The notes beneath the pieces are model-generated. The model was not told where the DNA came from. It saw only the letters and a list, made by a program, of their open reading frames with translations, and searched no databases. A program made the position numbers and the translations under genes. From Heliocybe sulcata (lineage: Eukaryota > Basidiomycota > Agaricomycetes > Gloeophyllales > Gloeophyllaceae), in the NCBI GenBank assembly GCA_004369045.1, contig ML213510.1, positions 521,919-585,918 on the forward strand: a stretch of 64,000 nt of DNA, read 5' to 3'. Below are positions 20,218-31,509 of this stretch, piece by piece. How positions within the stretch are numbered: the stretch's first letter is position 1; every line of letters starts with the position of its first letter.

Positions 20218-22214
20218 TTAGACTGAGCGCAGAACGCAGTCAGTACTGGCGCCGCAGCATGGAATCCAATCCGCGTACCAGAATATGAAGATAAAGGCTC
20301 CGTACGCAGCAAGTGCGGCGGACGCCCGGGTAAGCACCTTGTTCGCAGTAGGATCATTGTGCGTTAGCTGCGGTGAAGAAGCCTCACACGTGAGTCTCGT
20401 GCCTCGCGCACCAAGGATAGAGATATTTGGCAGAAGCAGGGACTCACCTTCCAGTAGAACAATCCCGGAAGAATGAATGATATCGTGGTGGAGCCAGTAG
20501 ATCCGACAAAAGACAGCACTGCGGTAGGGCCTAATTAACCAACAAAGTTCTGCCACAGTCACGCTGGTATCACGCACCCATCTGGAGGTCGTCCACGAAG
20601 TATGCAATTGTAAAGCTGCTTGCAATGATCCCGGCTGTGAGCAGGGAGTGCTTCATGGGACTCATGTCAGAGCTTCCGTGTGCTTCATCTAGCTCTTCGA
20701 CTTCAGTATCCGTCTTTGGCACATTCCCTCCGTGGAACACCTTGTCCAGGCAATTCCGGCACGGGTGCACTTGGAGCGGATACGAGAAAAGAACAAGGAT
20801 GACAATAGCTAGTTGGCCCACTGCGATGAACAGCGATGTCGACGGATACATCGCGATGATATTAGCGCCAACCTATCACACAGGCGGTAGTTAATGCCCG
20901 AACTTGACAGATAGAAGTACACCGTCGAACCTTGTTTCCAAATGTCAGATACCCGAATACGGCGATAACTTCATATGTCAAGGTGGCTGCACCGATGGAA
21001 GAGCCGACGACAATATCCATGCGCCCTTGGGTATTACTTGATAGTTCATTGAAGATAGGGAACAGCTAGTCACAGGCGAAGAATCAGCGTCCACCACAAG
21101 ACTTTACCAAAGACCGCTGACATTCTGTGCGCAAGTAAACGCAAAAACTTGCACGGGAAATGTGGAGATAAAGCTGGGGGTGAAATGGACCCACGCAATC
21201 TCTCCTTTCTCAGGCATGCCGCTCAAGGGCCGGAAATAGCAGACGATGACAATCAAGACGAGATACGCTGCCCAAGACATAAGTCAAAATGTGTGTGTTA
21301 CGCCTCCTTCGACCCACCTACGGCAAATAAGCCAATATAACTTGTGTGTCTGAGACTATGCAGATTGCGCAGGAAACATAGGGGAATCAAGATGAGCATG
21401 AACAAAGTGATCCAATTGCGACCTGATAGAGCCCACTCAGGCGGGTTGTTCGATGACAGGTCGTGATAGAGTGACTTGACGACACCAGGCATCAAGCCCT
21501 TAATAATAATGAGATAGCTGCGCAGATTCGACTGTCAACAGAAGGCCGCCCAGTAAGGATTGCGAATGATTACCTTATAGATACACCAAAGCACTTGATG
21601 GCGATTGCAGCATCAAAGAACACTGCGGCTCTAGGGAAGGTCATCTTCGCGACAGCGAAGAACGATGCTTGCCTATGCGGTGCTCTCGCAGCCGCATGCG
21701 ACAGCAGGTACAGCCCAAAGGCTGCCACGCTTCCGGAGAACAGGCACGTTATCATACCGGGTATGATGCCCGCAGAAGCCATTGCCTAAGTTCGTATCAC
21801 ATCTTATGACTTGTCCTCAGTCCGAATTGGATATGCAGCGTACCAAAGGAAATGTGAGCATACCTGACAGAATCACATTGTCATTAATGCCATTCGTTCC
21901 CAAACTGATGATGCCAAGTATTAAAGATTGAACTCACCGCTCCCAATGATCGTATTCGCGAGGTTTCCTACACTACTCGACAGCGTTGCATGTCCGTCCC
22001 TCTTCTTCTGCACTGGCGCATCTCCCCCAAGCAGCGCGCTCTGCTCACTCTCTCCGGCTACTGCAGTATCAACCTCATCGCGGTCGGGTGCAACCCCATA
22101 CGTTCGCACCATCTCGTATGCGTCTTCGTCGGATTCAGACCAAAAGCCAGGTGAAGCAGGTCGAGTAGAGAAGCTGTGAGTTGGACCGATGGGGTCGAGC
22201 GCAGAGTTCGACAA
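20218..22214 (-). CDS. Vacuolar-type amino-acid transporter (AAAP/AVT family)
   Basis: Membrane transporter of the amino acid/auxin permease family. Fungal AVT3-AVT7 members export or import neutral amino acids across the vacuolar membrane. The N-terminal ~75 residues are hydrophilic and cytosolic. The first helix carries the family motif GNLANTIIGSGMLAFPLAMA. About ten more hydrophobic helices follow, including NWITLFMLILIPLCFLRNL, AYLVLIVIVCYF, FAFTCAQNLFPIFNEL and LSFVGSTGSTTISFILPGLF, matching the family order. Many short introns split it. The stop is at 20218. The 5' end is uncertain: the frame is open up to 22214 without an ATG, the first in-frame ATG (22112) would cut the leader, and a short upstream exon may exist. 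A hAT-like element begins ~190 bases upstream of the open frame, so it may lie in the promoter or 5' UTR. Confidence 0.85.
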
Positions 22215-22394
22215 AACTGTGGACCAGCCGGAAGCCAGACTGCGTCCTAGTTATAATGAGAGCTGGTTTCGCACAAGAGGGTATATTTGCAGTGCCGCCG
22301 AGGCGTGTGTGCGGGACGCTGACTACGACGCGCGCCTATGATCGGGGTACATGCCGCTGCGGTGTTCTGCCGCCGGCAGGGCATGCCACAATCT

Positions 22395-23490
22395 GCCACA
22401 ATTAGTGTTGCCGCAGCGCCAGCGCCAGGGCCACCCCAGCGCGATTCGAGTGCGCGCTGGGTCACCTCAGTGCCACGCTACCCTACGTAGCAGCGCCGCT
22501 GGCCTTAGCTGATCTCTATTACGGATTATGCCGAGAGGTGAACTACTCTAACGAAGTCTGCACTAAGTACTACAGTTGAATATTAGAGTCCTCGATATCT
22601 TCGTTGAGGGCCNNNNNNNNNNNNNNNNNNNNNNNNNNNNNNNNNNNNNNNNNNNNNNNNNNNNNNNNNNNNNNNNNNNNNNNNNNNNNNNNNNNNNNNN
22701 NNNNNNNNNNNNNNNNNNNNNNNNNNNNNNNNNNNNNNNNNNNNNNNNNNNNNNNNNNNNNNNNNNNNNNNNNNNNNNNNNNNNNNNNNNNNNNNNNNNN
22801 NNNNNNNNNNNNNNNNNNNNNNNNNNNNNNNNNNNNNNNNNNNNNNNNNNNNNNNNNNNNNNNNNNNNNNNNNNNNNNNNNNNNNNNNNNNNNNNNNNNN
22901 NNNNNNNNNNNNNNNNNNNNNNNNNNNNNNNNNNNNNNNNNNNNNNNNNNNNNNNNNNNNNNNNNNNNNNNNNNNNNGTCCCGCACATCCAGGTTCTTTT
23001 CCTTTTCCCGAGCATCAAGCATCCGAGAAGATAGCCGGATGATGTTAGCAAGACATTCCGGTATGCAGCTGAACAGGCTGTTGAGAATATACATATGTTA
23101 AGTTCCGAGAAGATTGCCCATGCAGCAGTGTTGCCGGCAAATCTTGAGAATATTAATATTCATAGCAGTAGTGTCGGCCTGGGGACAAGTGCAGTTTGGG
23201 CCTGCCTCGGCCGCAGCAGCACAGAATATAGATAGAAAGATGTCATTATACATTTATATTACAAAAAGACGCAGGGAAAGACTAGAGTGGAGGCCCATTA
23301 CGGCATAAAACAAAGCGACGACGCGCCAGCCACCAGTGGCGGATGAACACGTGATCGCAACCAGCGCCACTCTGGAGCCGACCAGGGTGCTGCAGGGTCA
23401 CTCTGTCAGCAGGCAGAGTTGCCACTCTGGGAGCCAGCGGCAGCGCAACTCCAAGCTCACCCTGGCGCTGCGGCAACACTAGCCACAATT
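22395..23490. mobile_element. Non-autonomous hAT-like transposon with 8-bp target duplication (contains the gap)
   Basis: The element is 22403-23482, flanked by the exact 8-bp direct repeat GCCACAAT (22395-22402 and 23483-23490). The ends are perfect inverted repeats for 20 bases, beginning TAGTGTTGCCGCAGCG, which fits the hAT terminal pattern YARNG. GC-rich subterminal sequence with many GCGCTGG/CCAGCGC motifs lies inside both ends, with an AT-rich middle. No transposase frame is seen, although 365 bases are missing in the gap, so total length (1080 bp) and coding content are provisional. It sits upstream of the transporter gene. Confidence 0.88.
22613..22977. other. Assembly gap (365 N)
   Basis: Run of N inside the hAT-like element, consistent with repeat-caused assembly failure. 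Confidence 0.99.
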
Positions 23491-24173
23491 ACCTTACTGC
23501 AATACCACTGCTATAATACCACGGCGATGCTGTTGACTCAAGCCATACATATTTGAGACAACCATCAGAATTGTCCCTTCTTGGAGTACATCGACGCATA
23601 TGTGGCCTGGCGCGTTAGCCTCTATCCACAGAACGCATTTGGGGTTGTTGTGAGCTCTGATTCCGGATTGCAGTGTACTACTAAGCTCCGAAGCACGAAC
23701 TGGAATACGTATCTTTTCTCTCTATTGCAATGCAGACTCTGTCTAAACACGAGGCATTTGTGTCTTTCAGAAGTAACGAGAGCATGGTGTCCGAGATTAC
23801 CGCTCCCTGATAATTTAAATTAGGGACCTTATGGACGGTTCCTGTGTCGCCGCGCATAGTACCACCGACGTCTTGATGGCTCTAGTAACTGGCACAAGCA
23901 CATGGTACTGAAGGTAGCGCAATAACATCGACGAGGGACAGACAGGAGCCACAGAACGACTATGGACAATGTATGCTACAAGACAGGTAAAGGACTGAAC
24001 GATGACGGATCGATGTACAACAGTGATAGCGGACGTACGATAACAAACACGACAAATCGACAGAGGACGCGACGAAACGGAATAAGACGAAATAAATAAC
24101 TTGCGGATCGGACAGAACGAGACGGAGATCTAAACGAAACTCAAAGAAAAGCGTCCTATTTCAAGTCCCATGG
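23491..24173. other. Intergenic, no feature recognised
   Basis: About 680 bases between the hAT-like element and the 3' end of the gene at 24174. AT- and GA-rich stretches near 24000-24170 look like 3' untranslated sequence. Confidence 0.45.
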
Positions 24174-26220
24174 TTAAGCTCGCAATCTGCCTCGACTGCG
24201 ACTCTTCTCCCTTTCCTTCTCCCTCGCAGCCATCCGCTTCTCGCGGACAGTAGTCATCATCTGCCTCGCAACAGGCGACAGCTCCGACGACGATACAGGA
24301 GACGGCGGCTCAACACCCTGCGCGACTCTGAGCAGAGAGTTGTTGCGTATCGGCGTCACGGGAAGGGAGTCCAGGTCTCTTGCCCTATGCGTCGAGGCCC
24401 TCAAGCGCACAGCAGACGGGGGACTGTTCTCTTTCTCCATCATGAAGGGCAGTGCCGCCATTGACTGCGAGCCATGCACTCTCGGAGCTGAGCGCGCTCT
24501 GGACGAGGAGCCTGTTCTTTGAGGTCGCAGATCTTCCGCTTTATGATTTAGCGGAAGCGCATACTTGTGCCGCCGAGACTGCGATCCGCTCTTCCGGCGA
24601 GCCCTAGGCTCGGACGACTGCAAGTGCAGGTCCATCTTGCTCGAGCTAGCAATGGTGCTTAAGCTCGCAGTCTCCTCGTCCCCCGGCTTCGGCATCGACT
24701 TTGAGCGCGACGCTGATGTGCGCGGGCCTCGGGGTATACGGCTGGCTGGCAGGGGCGTAGGCAGATCAGTCTTGCTAGCCTTGTCGGAAGTAGGACTCTC
24801 AGGTGGAGGGAGGGTTTGCATGCGCTTGGAGGATTCCTTCTTGGCGACAGTCTTGAGCGGAGGGGTATCGAATGCAGTAGGAAATGCGGTTGATTTGAGG
24901 TTTTGTACAGATTGTTTCGGGAAGATGCGTGGTTCGGTATCATTTGCTGTGGGTATAAGTGTGGAATCTGCCTTCGAAAGGGACAGACTGCTGGTAGATG
25001 CTACTGGGTAATGCGAATGCGATGGCTCAGAGGGGGAACGCGTGGGTACGGGAGGCACAACGGAACGCTTCTTGTTCTGTGCCAGGAAGCTGAAGACCTC
25101 GGATGCAGGCCGCGGTGTCCTCATGAGGTCGAGCTCGTCGTGAGCTGACCCGGTTATAGAGGTGCTGTCTGTTCCTCCGCTCACCTCGACTTCGAGGGAT
25201 GAGATGGTCGGACAGAAGCCCGATGTGTTCAGGCTGGTGGAAGGATCGTGGTGCATAAAGAGGGTAGGTTCGTCGTATTTACAGTTTGCAGGAGAGCAGT
25301 CGGCGGAGGAGCCAAAGTCCTTGGGCGTCTCGAAGCCGAACGAGTCGTCCGAGTTCAAGGAGGACGTGCTCCTGTTTCGCTCCCTGATGACGCATATTAG
25401 CATAGTATTGTAAGTGCAGTAGGAAACTTACCCAAGAAATCGCTCGGCCCAAGAGATGTCTCCTTCGGATTCCCCTTTCGCATGTGCCGGGCTGCCGAGC
25501 AATTGTCGCAGCGTCGATCCGGTCCTTCGCACTGAGTTCCGGCCCTGAGAGAGGCAGCCCGTACCTTCTCGAGGTGTATTCGAGAAGGCCTCCGATCCAA
25601 GGCACCCGTCGTCGTCATACATATTCAGTAGGCTCGCTACGGAAGGGTCCTGACGAAGCCGGAGAAGCCGATCCTGTTCCCTAGGCGTCACCGGCGCTTT
25701 CTTCTTGGAATTTAATCTACGGCGTGGCGTGGTCCTGGTATCTCGTTTGGGTGTTGTGGCTGCATCGTTGGATACAGGCGGGTTCGCATTCGGGAACTCG
25801 GTACGCGCGATGGTCTCGCGACCAATTATCCTGACACTGTAGCTAGGTGCAGTGCTCGCAGACCGGATGGACGGCGCTGCGCTGGCCGGATCAGGTGAGC
25901 TCAGCAGAGTATTGATGGGGTGCGCTGGAAGCATGTCAAATCAGTCATGCATATCAGATGAATGTATTGGAACGTTGTCACTTACGCATAGGAGGTAGGT
26001 TTGAATAATCTATCTCGTTCACGACCTCAAAATGTGCTGAACTCGAACGTAAGAGACGGCTCGCTGCCGCCTCCTGCTCGCTGTTCCGCCTCCCCGCACG
26101 GGTCTCAGAGTAAGGCACGGCATACTCTACCAGTACCGGGTCATCGTACTCAAGCGGGATCCTCTTCTTCTTGCCTCTCACAGAGTTCCTGAGAGAGAAG
26201 AGTCGCTTGAGGAGTCCCAT
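24174..26220 (-). CDS. Ser-rich disordered protein of unknown function
   Basis: Three exons: 26220-25986, 25924-25432 and 25383-24174, with introns of 61 and 48 nt and frame-consistent junctions (NLPPMPHPINTLLSSPD and ERFLGERNRSTSS). It gives about 645 residues. The N-terminus MGLLKRLFSLRNSVRGKKKR is basic and amphipathic and could associate with membrane. A patch near residues 20-50 (PLEYDDPVLVEYAVPY) looks ordered. Exon 2 holds a basic, Arg-rich helical stretch (APVTPREQDRLLRLRQDPSV). The rest is Ser/Pro-rich, ending in a charged tail, MAAREKEREKSRSRGRLRA. No catalytic domain is recognised. It shares a 251-base divergent promoter with the DUF202 gene. Confidence 0.75.
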
Positions 26221-26471
26221 GGACGCTAGGTACAGCCCGCTTGCTGTACAGGAGTCTTGGGAGGTGTCCTTGTATGTCGCTCGTATGAGGGAAAGATAGA
26301 GTTACGAGATCCGCGCCCATAACTCGAACCAGAGCCAAATAACCCCAAATACCCAAGGTAATCTGAGTGGCTGTGCAGAGCGGCTTGTGGCTGTGGCTTG
26401 GGGGCTTCGACTCGATTTGCCGCCGGTATGGACCCCTTCTGCCTCGAGCCACGACCTGCGCGACGTCGACG

Positions 26472-26918
26472 ATGCCTTTGACGATTGAGAATACCGGGAG
26501 TACCGCTCGAGATTTCTGCATGCTCGAGCGGAACCTTCTCTCTCACTACAGACTGGCCATCCTCCTTTCTCTCATCTCCTCCGCGATCCTTCTGCGCACC
26601 CGATTGTCGATGAACGATGGCCAGGAAGACGACGCGTCTCCTGGGAAAGGTGTCCTGCCTATAGGAGCTCTTGAAGCAGCTACCGCGCTCCTTGCCATTG
26701 GTGCAGGCCTCTGGGAGTACCAGAGTAGTTCCGTCGGCATGCGCAATCAGAGGGCGTTTATAGACGTGGCGAAGTGAGCATGTCCTATTACTTTGCCTCG
26801 TGTAACTCATACGAGTTGGTTCCTGCGTTGTAGGCCTCACTTTGCATTGATGACGATTGTTGCCAGTGTCGTACTGACGGCGTGCGTTGTCCTTCTGGCC
26901 GACGAGAACCTACTGTGA
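26472..26918 (+). CDS. DUF202 (YidH-like) small integral membrane protein
   Basis: Two exons, 26472-26773 and 26834-26918, separated by a 60-nt intron, encode about 128 residues. The opening NTGSTARDFCMLERNLLSHY is the conserved start of DUF202 proteins (NxGSxARDhxxxERN-type, before helix 1). Three hydrophobic helices follow: LAILLSLISSAILL, VLPIGALEAATALLAIGAGL and ALMTIVASVVLTACVVLL. In fungi such domains occur alone or fused to vacuolar transporter chaperone proteins; the function of the short form is not established. The same frame is open upstream to 26367, but the ATG at 26472 immediately before the conserved block is the better start. Divergent from the gene at 26220. Confidence 0.8.
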
Positions 26919-27085
26919 CCATTGGAGACAGGCTCGGATGCCGCACATAGAACATGTAGTATAGTCATTAGTATGGTCGTGTCATTGTTAGTGTAATATA
27001 GTAGTCCTGTACTTCTTGCAACTGGAAATATAAATCGAACAACCAAGAGGTACTGCAGTCCACATAGATCGTCCTTTCTCGCTCT

Positions 27086-28812
27086 TTAATCCTCCTCAAA
27101 GCACTTCTCCCAATCCCCGTTCCCACTCTCCCTCGCATACCCCTGACTCTCCACAAACGCCTCAAGCGTACACATCCCCTGCCCCTCCCCACAAAACTCC
27201 AGCGGTTGCATCTCATCATTCACGAACACCCTCACCCACTCCTCCTTCTCGCGCCTCATCTCATCCTCCTCCTCGCAAGCCATCTTCTCAACTACCATCC
27301 TCGCAGAAAACGGCACCATCCGATGCGCATTCCACGTCCGATGCTTCCTCCCGATATGCTTCGGATCCAGGTCCTCTGTTTGGTTAAACAGCCCCATGGC
27401 GGCGAACACCGCGACCATGAGGTTCTCGTGCGTGAAATCGGCGTAGATGGTGTGGTTCAAAGGAAATGTCTCTGGGGAATGGTCGAGCGTCGAGTTGGTG
27501 TTCGTATGGTCGTCAACTGGTGTACCCGTTAGCCGGGCGAGCAGCTCGTTGAGGTAGCCAACGCCTTGGACAGCTCCCAGGGGGTTGCCGTACCTACAAT
27601 GCCACCCTTTTCAGTACACTTCACTGCAGAAAGACGATGCAGACATACCCCGTCTTGTAATACTTCTTCACATCCTCATGCCACTCAAACTGCTTCCACT
27701 CCTTCTCCTTGAACAGTCTGCAAAACTGGCTGAACTGCCACTCCGCAGCACTTAGCGCAATGCTTTCCAGCGGGCAGAGCGCCATCAAGCTGTAAACATT
27801 GCTGTTGTTGAGATTCGCTCCCGGAGCGACTTTGTTGAGTCGGTGCTTGATGGGCGGGATGTAGATGTCCTGCCAGGCATTGGTGTAGGGGTGGTGGGAT
27901 GGGGCGGAGGGACATTGGTTGATTTGTAGGGTGCAGTTCCCCTGGAGACGTGTCAGAAGATGCAGTGCTCGGAGAGTAGCGAGAGAACTTACATCTTCAG
28001 GGATAATCACAGAGATCTGGGGCTGGTATTCGTACCGACTGGCTGTTGTGAAGCCATTGGTCCAATTCCGCGCAGTGTCAACAACGCGCTCCTGGCCCGC
28101 CGCGCGTACGAACGGCAGATCGTTCTTGCTAACGAGGTCACCGTAACGCTCGTACATCTCGCTTCCGGCTTGGAACGACCTTCACAACAAGACTGAGATA
28201 CGAGAAGCGACGCCCCGACGACAATCAGAACTCACTGCTCGGCGCCCAGGGGAATGAGATCGTCCTGTCCGAGGAAGTACGAGTGCTCGCGTATGAATTC
28301 GAGCTTTTTGTCTTTAATCTCGTCTGCTGCCTGGAGCTTGAAGATAGCTGCCTCCATTTCTACGGGGTCGTCGGACGAGGGGTAGCGGGCGCCATGGCGT
28401 TGGAGCTTCGAGAATCATGTCAAGGCGAAGCGAGAGATGGTATGTAGAATAAAAGCGCTCGTACGAGGTTAACCTACGAGACGCGACGCCGCAGTCAGCG
28501 TTCTGTACCGGTCGCACAGACAGAAGTGCGTACCTGCGTCACTTTGCAGTGCTTTGGAGGGCGTACGTACTCTCCTGCGGTCACGTAGGGGGTATACTGC
28601 GCCCAATGCTTGGTGATATCGTGCTTGCCTGCAGACTGCCTGTGCCTGTTCCAGCTATCGCAGATGTACCCTCCTACTCGAAATTCGGCGAAGAATAGCA
28701 GAGCACAAATCGCTATACCCTTCAATCTCGACTTTGTCGGCACAGCTTTTGACTGTTCACCGTCGTCGCCAACGGCGAGCGGTAGCTCGAGCTTGACGAT
28801 CTCCTTGGACAT
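27086..28812 (-). CDS. Histidine acid phosphatase, phytase-like, with N-terminal membrane anchor
   Basis: Hydrolyses phosphomonoesters through a phospho-histidine intermediate. Starts at the ATG at 28812 (MSKEIVKLELP). One hydrophobic segment near residue 35-50 (GIAICALLFFAEF) comes after ~30 hydrophilic residues, so it looks like a type II anchor rather than a standard cleaved signal peptide. The catalytic signature LQRHGARYP is complete (about 28385-28410). Other family landmarks follow: LIPLGAEQSFQAGSEMYERY, FVRAAGQERVVDTARNW, CPLESIALS and the C-terminal proton-donor motif. That motif reads YADFTHENLM instead of the usual HD pair. Paired Cys residues (CTLQINQC, CEEED, CGEGQGMCTLEAF, KCFEED) fit a disulfide-rich secreted domain. 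About six introns. It resembles fungal 3-phytase-like acid phosphatases; phytate specificity cannot be asserted. Confidence 0.87.
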
Positions 28813-29969
28813 GCTCTGGTCTTGGTCGTGCGCACCGGTGAACAAGGTGAGAGGAGTACGGCATGTTTCCCTGCAAAGGTGCTATAAGCCAACTCCGCAC
28901 TCCGTCATGCATGTAACCTCGGAATGTTCCGTGAAGCCTACTCTTCCTCTTCCTCCACCTCCACTCTTCCTCCTCGTCGATTCATGTACTCAATATGTTT
29001 TCCGGCATATGCTCACGTAGAGTCTCCTTGCGGACAACGCTTTCACATGTCTCTGTTGCAACTGCAATGAATGCTGACGACTGGATAAACCGGCTCCCAG
29101 GCTACCTTTGGCTTCTGAACACACTGTGGGCGGAAGAAGATCCTGTGCTTTCTGACACCTGCGTTTTCCGACTGCAAGAAAGGCTTCGGACCTGGAAGCT
29201 TGAGTCTTGGTGTATCCTGCGGCAAAAGGGGACTCAGCATGTATGCGCGTCTGGTTTCGCCTGCCTGGAGTGGAAGCGTGGCGTCCCTTTAACAGATTTA
29301 TTGCTGGATTGGGCTGCTCCGATTCTGAGTCGCATGCACATGATGATAATCTCTGATATCATGATTGGCCTGCTCCTGCTTCCGTGGGGTCCAGATCATA
29401 ATTTTAGCTTGGACGGCCTCATTTTTGAATTAAGGGCGGATTATGATGACCTCTTGCCAGACCAGTATGCCCTTGGTTCACCCTGTCGGCGTGTAAAATG
29501 CTTCTCCTGCCAGTTCTTCATGGAATCCTGGGACAACTGAATGACGTCGAGAACGCCCGCGTCAAGCAAGCCCTTGTCCGAGCCCTGCGGATGAGCAGGC
29601 CGTCTGGATCACAATGCCTGGCGCGGGGCGTCTATTGCGTACCAACTGAACTCAATATACGAATTTACAGTCCCGCAGAGGCACTGGGTGCCGCCCGTAG
29701 CCTGCAAAGGCCGATACGTATCGTCTCCTCTAGGCTGCGGAGCCGGCTTGCTAGTTCGCGGAACCAAGACAAAAATGAAGGTTCAATATGTTGTAATCAT
29801 CCGCTTCCCCGTTTTCTACTGTGATAAAACGCGGGCCTACTCTGCCCATATTGCTCACTCTCACATCGCTCTCATCGTTCACAAGTCAGTCCGAGTCAAG
29901 TCTTCTAGCTCTCAGCTGTGAAGTATTCAAGATCCGTCATCGTTCTATCAAGATCAACTCAAAGTCAAG
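28813..29969. other. Intergenic between divergent secreted-enzyme genes, one weak ORF
   Basis: About 1.16 kb. A plus-strand open frame of 181 codons (28995-29540, ATG at 28995 or 29067) is unbroken, but I do not recognise it and it has no family motif. It could be an orphan gene or chance. The final ~150 bases should carry the aspartic protease promoter. Confidence 0.4.
28995..29540 (+). CDS. Orphan open frame, doubtful gene
   Basis: 181 codons without a stop. It is rich in Leu and Trp and contains a hydrophobic stretch, MIISDIMIGLLLLPW. It does not resemble a family I know. It is kept only because it is the longest unexplained ATG frame between the phosphatase and protease genes. Confidence 0.18.
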   Translation: MFSGICSRRVSLRTTLSHVSVATAMNADDWINRLPGYLWLLNTLWAEEDPVLSDTCVFRLQERLRTWKLESWCILRQKGTQHVCASGFACLEWKRGVPLTDLLLDWAAPILSRMHMMIISDIMIGLLLLPWGPDHNFSLDGLIFELRADYDDLLPDQYALGSPCRRVKCFSCQFFMESWDN

Positions 29970-31509
29970 ATGTACTTCTCACTTGCTGCCATTATCGCTG
30001 CGCTTCCCTTCCTCGTCTCCGCTTCGCCTTTCCGCTCTGCTGCTTTTGACGACTCTAGACAGTCTGCTGCATCTGGTACGAAAATATCTATCTACCGTCG
30101 CGACGCCTTCATCTCCGGTGGGGATGGCGTCATCAACAAGGACGCACTGCAGGGTCAAATCCAACGTAGCATGGCGTCAGTACTCATCCTCATATGAGTT
30201 TATTGCTCACGTGAACGACAATAGAAAAATGCAACGAGGCTTCAATCTGTTTCAACGTAACACGGGTAAACGCCATCCTTTCGATATCGGCCGTCTTCTC
30301 CATGCCCGCAAAGTCGGCCATGATTCTTTGACTAGCTTCTCCAACATCCTCTGGTACGGCACCATCCAAGTCGGCACCCCTCCTCAGAATTACACGGGTG
30401 CGTGTGCTCGACAGGCTGGACGCACCCATTACTAACCGCATATATCTAGTCGATTTCGATACAGGCTCCTCTGACCTCTTCCTCCCTGGTCCAGCCTGCA
30501 TCATCAATTGTGCCGGCCATAAGCCGTACAACCCGAGCCAAAGTTCACCTCAAAGGACGTCCGCCAAACCTTCCAGCTGTCCTACGGCGACGGGTCGTCT
30601 GTCCAGGGCGCGCAATACAGCGATTCTGTCATCATCGAGGGATTGACGTCCAAGACTCAGCGATTGGGCGCCGCGACTCAGTACTCGACCGGCTTCAGCA
30701 AGAGCCGCTTCCCGCCGGACGGCCTCCTCGGGCTAGCGTTCCAGGAGATATCCGATTACAATGCGCCTCCGGTTTTTGCGAGCTTTGTGCAGCAGGCGCA
30801 GACCACCCAGGCCGTGTTCACTTTCAGGCTTACTTCCGGCCAGGGTTCGGAGTTGGAGCTGGGCTCTAGCAGCCTTGCGGGGAGTGCTGTGACATACACC
30901 CCAGTCACCCAACAGGTATATGTCTGATGCGTGCTGTGTTTATGACATAAGACGCTGATGATGGTGAACCCAGGGCTACTGGCAAGTGAACATGCAGAGC
31001 GTGCTGGTGAACGGCAAGAATGTCCTTGGACAGATATCCGTTATCGTTGATTCGGGCACTACCTATATTATCGGAGATGATGCAAACGTCAGGAAGCTGT
31101 ACGCTTCCGTTCCGGGTGCAAAGAATGCGAGCATGACCGTCGGTCAGGGCTACTATACGGGTAAGTTGCCCTTCGGAATGCATCCCTTTGTAATGTCTGA
31201 CTTCGCTGCCCAGTGCCGTGCAACGCAGTGCCAACTATCAGTCTCACCTTTGGCGGCAAATCCTTCGCCATCTCTCCCAGCATCCTGAATCTTGGACGGG
31301 TTTCCAGCGGCTCAACCGACTGTGTCGCCGCTCTAGTCTCCTCGGGGATCGCGACCGGTAAGTCTATTTCGATCAACTAATTCTGTTCGGTACTGACCAT
31401 CTTCTTTCGTGATACAGACTTCTGGATTGTCGGCGACATTTTCATGCGAAACGTGAACACGGTCTTCGACTACGGCAACAAACGGGTTGGTTTCTCTCCG
31501 CTGACCTGA
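29970..31509 (+). CDS. Pepsin-like aspartic protease (polyporopepsin type), apparent frameshift
   Basis: Secreted A1-family endopeptidase. It starts at 29970 with a clear signal peptide (MYFSLAAIIAALPFLVSASP), then a propeptide and the mature chain. Six exons: 29970-30175, 30225-30397, 30450-30915, 30974-31160, 31214-31355 and 31418-31509. The first active-site motif is VDFDTGSSDLF, the flap is QLSYGDGSS, and the second is IVDSGTTYIIG; both catalytic Asp are intact. The end DFWIVGDIFMRNVNTVFDYG is typical. Exon 3 is one base short of the phase needed: the frame moves between PYNPSQSS and SKDVRQTF near 30540-30552, where no usable intron exists. It is therefore a recent null allele, a pseudogene or an assembly error. 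The rest of the gene is otherwise well preserved, which favours error or a very recent change. Confidence 0.85.
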
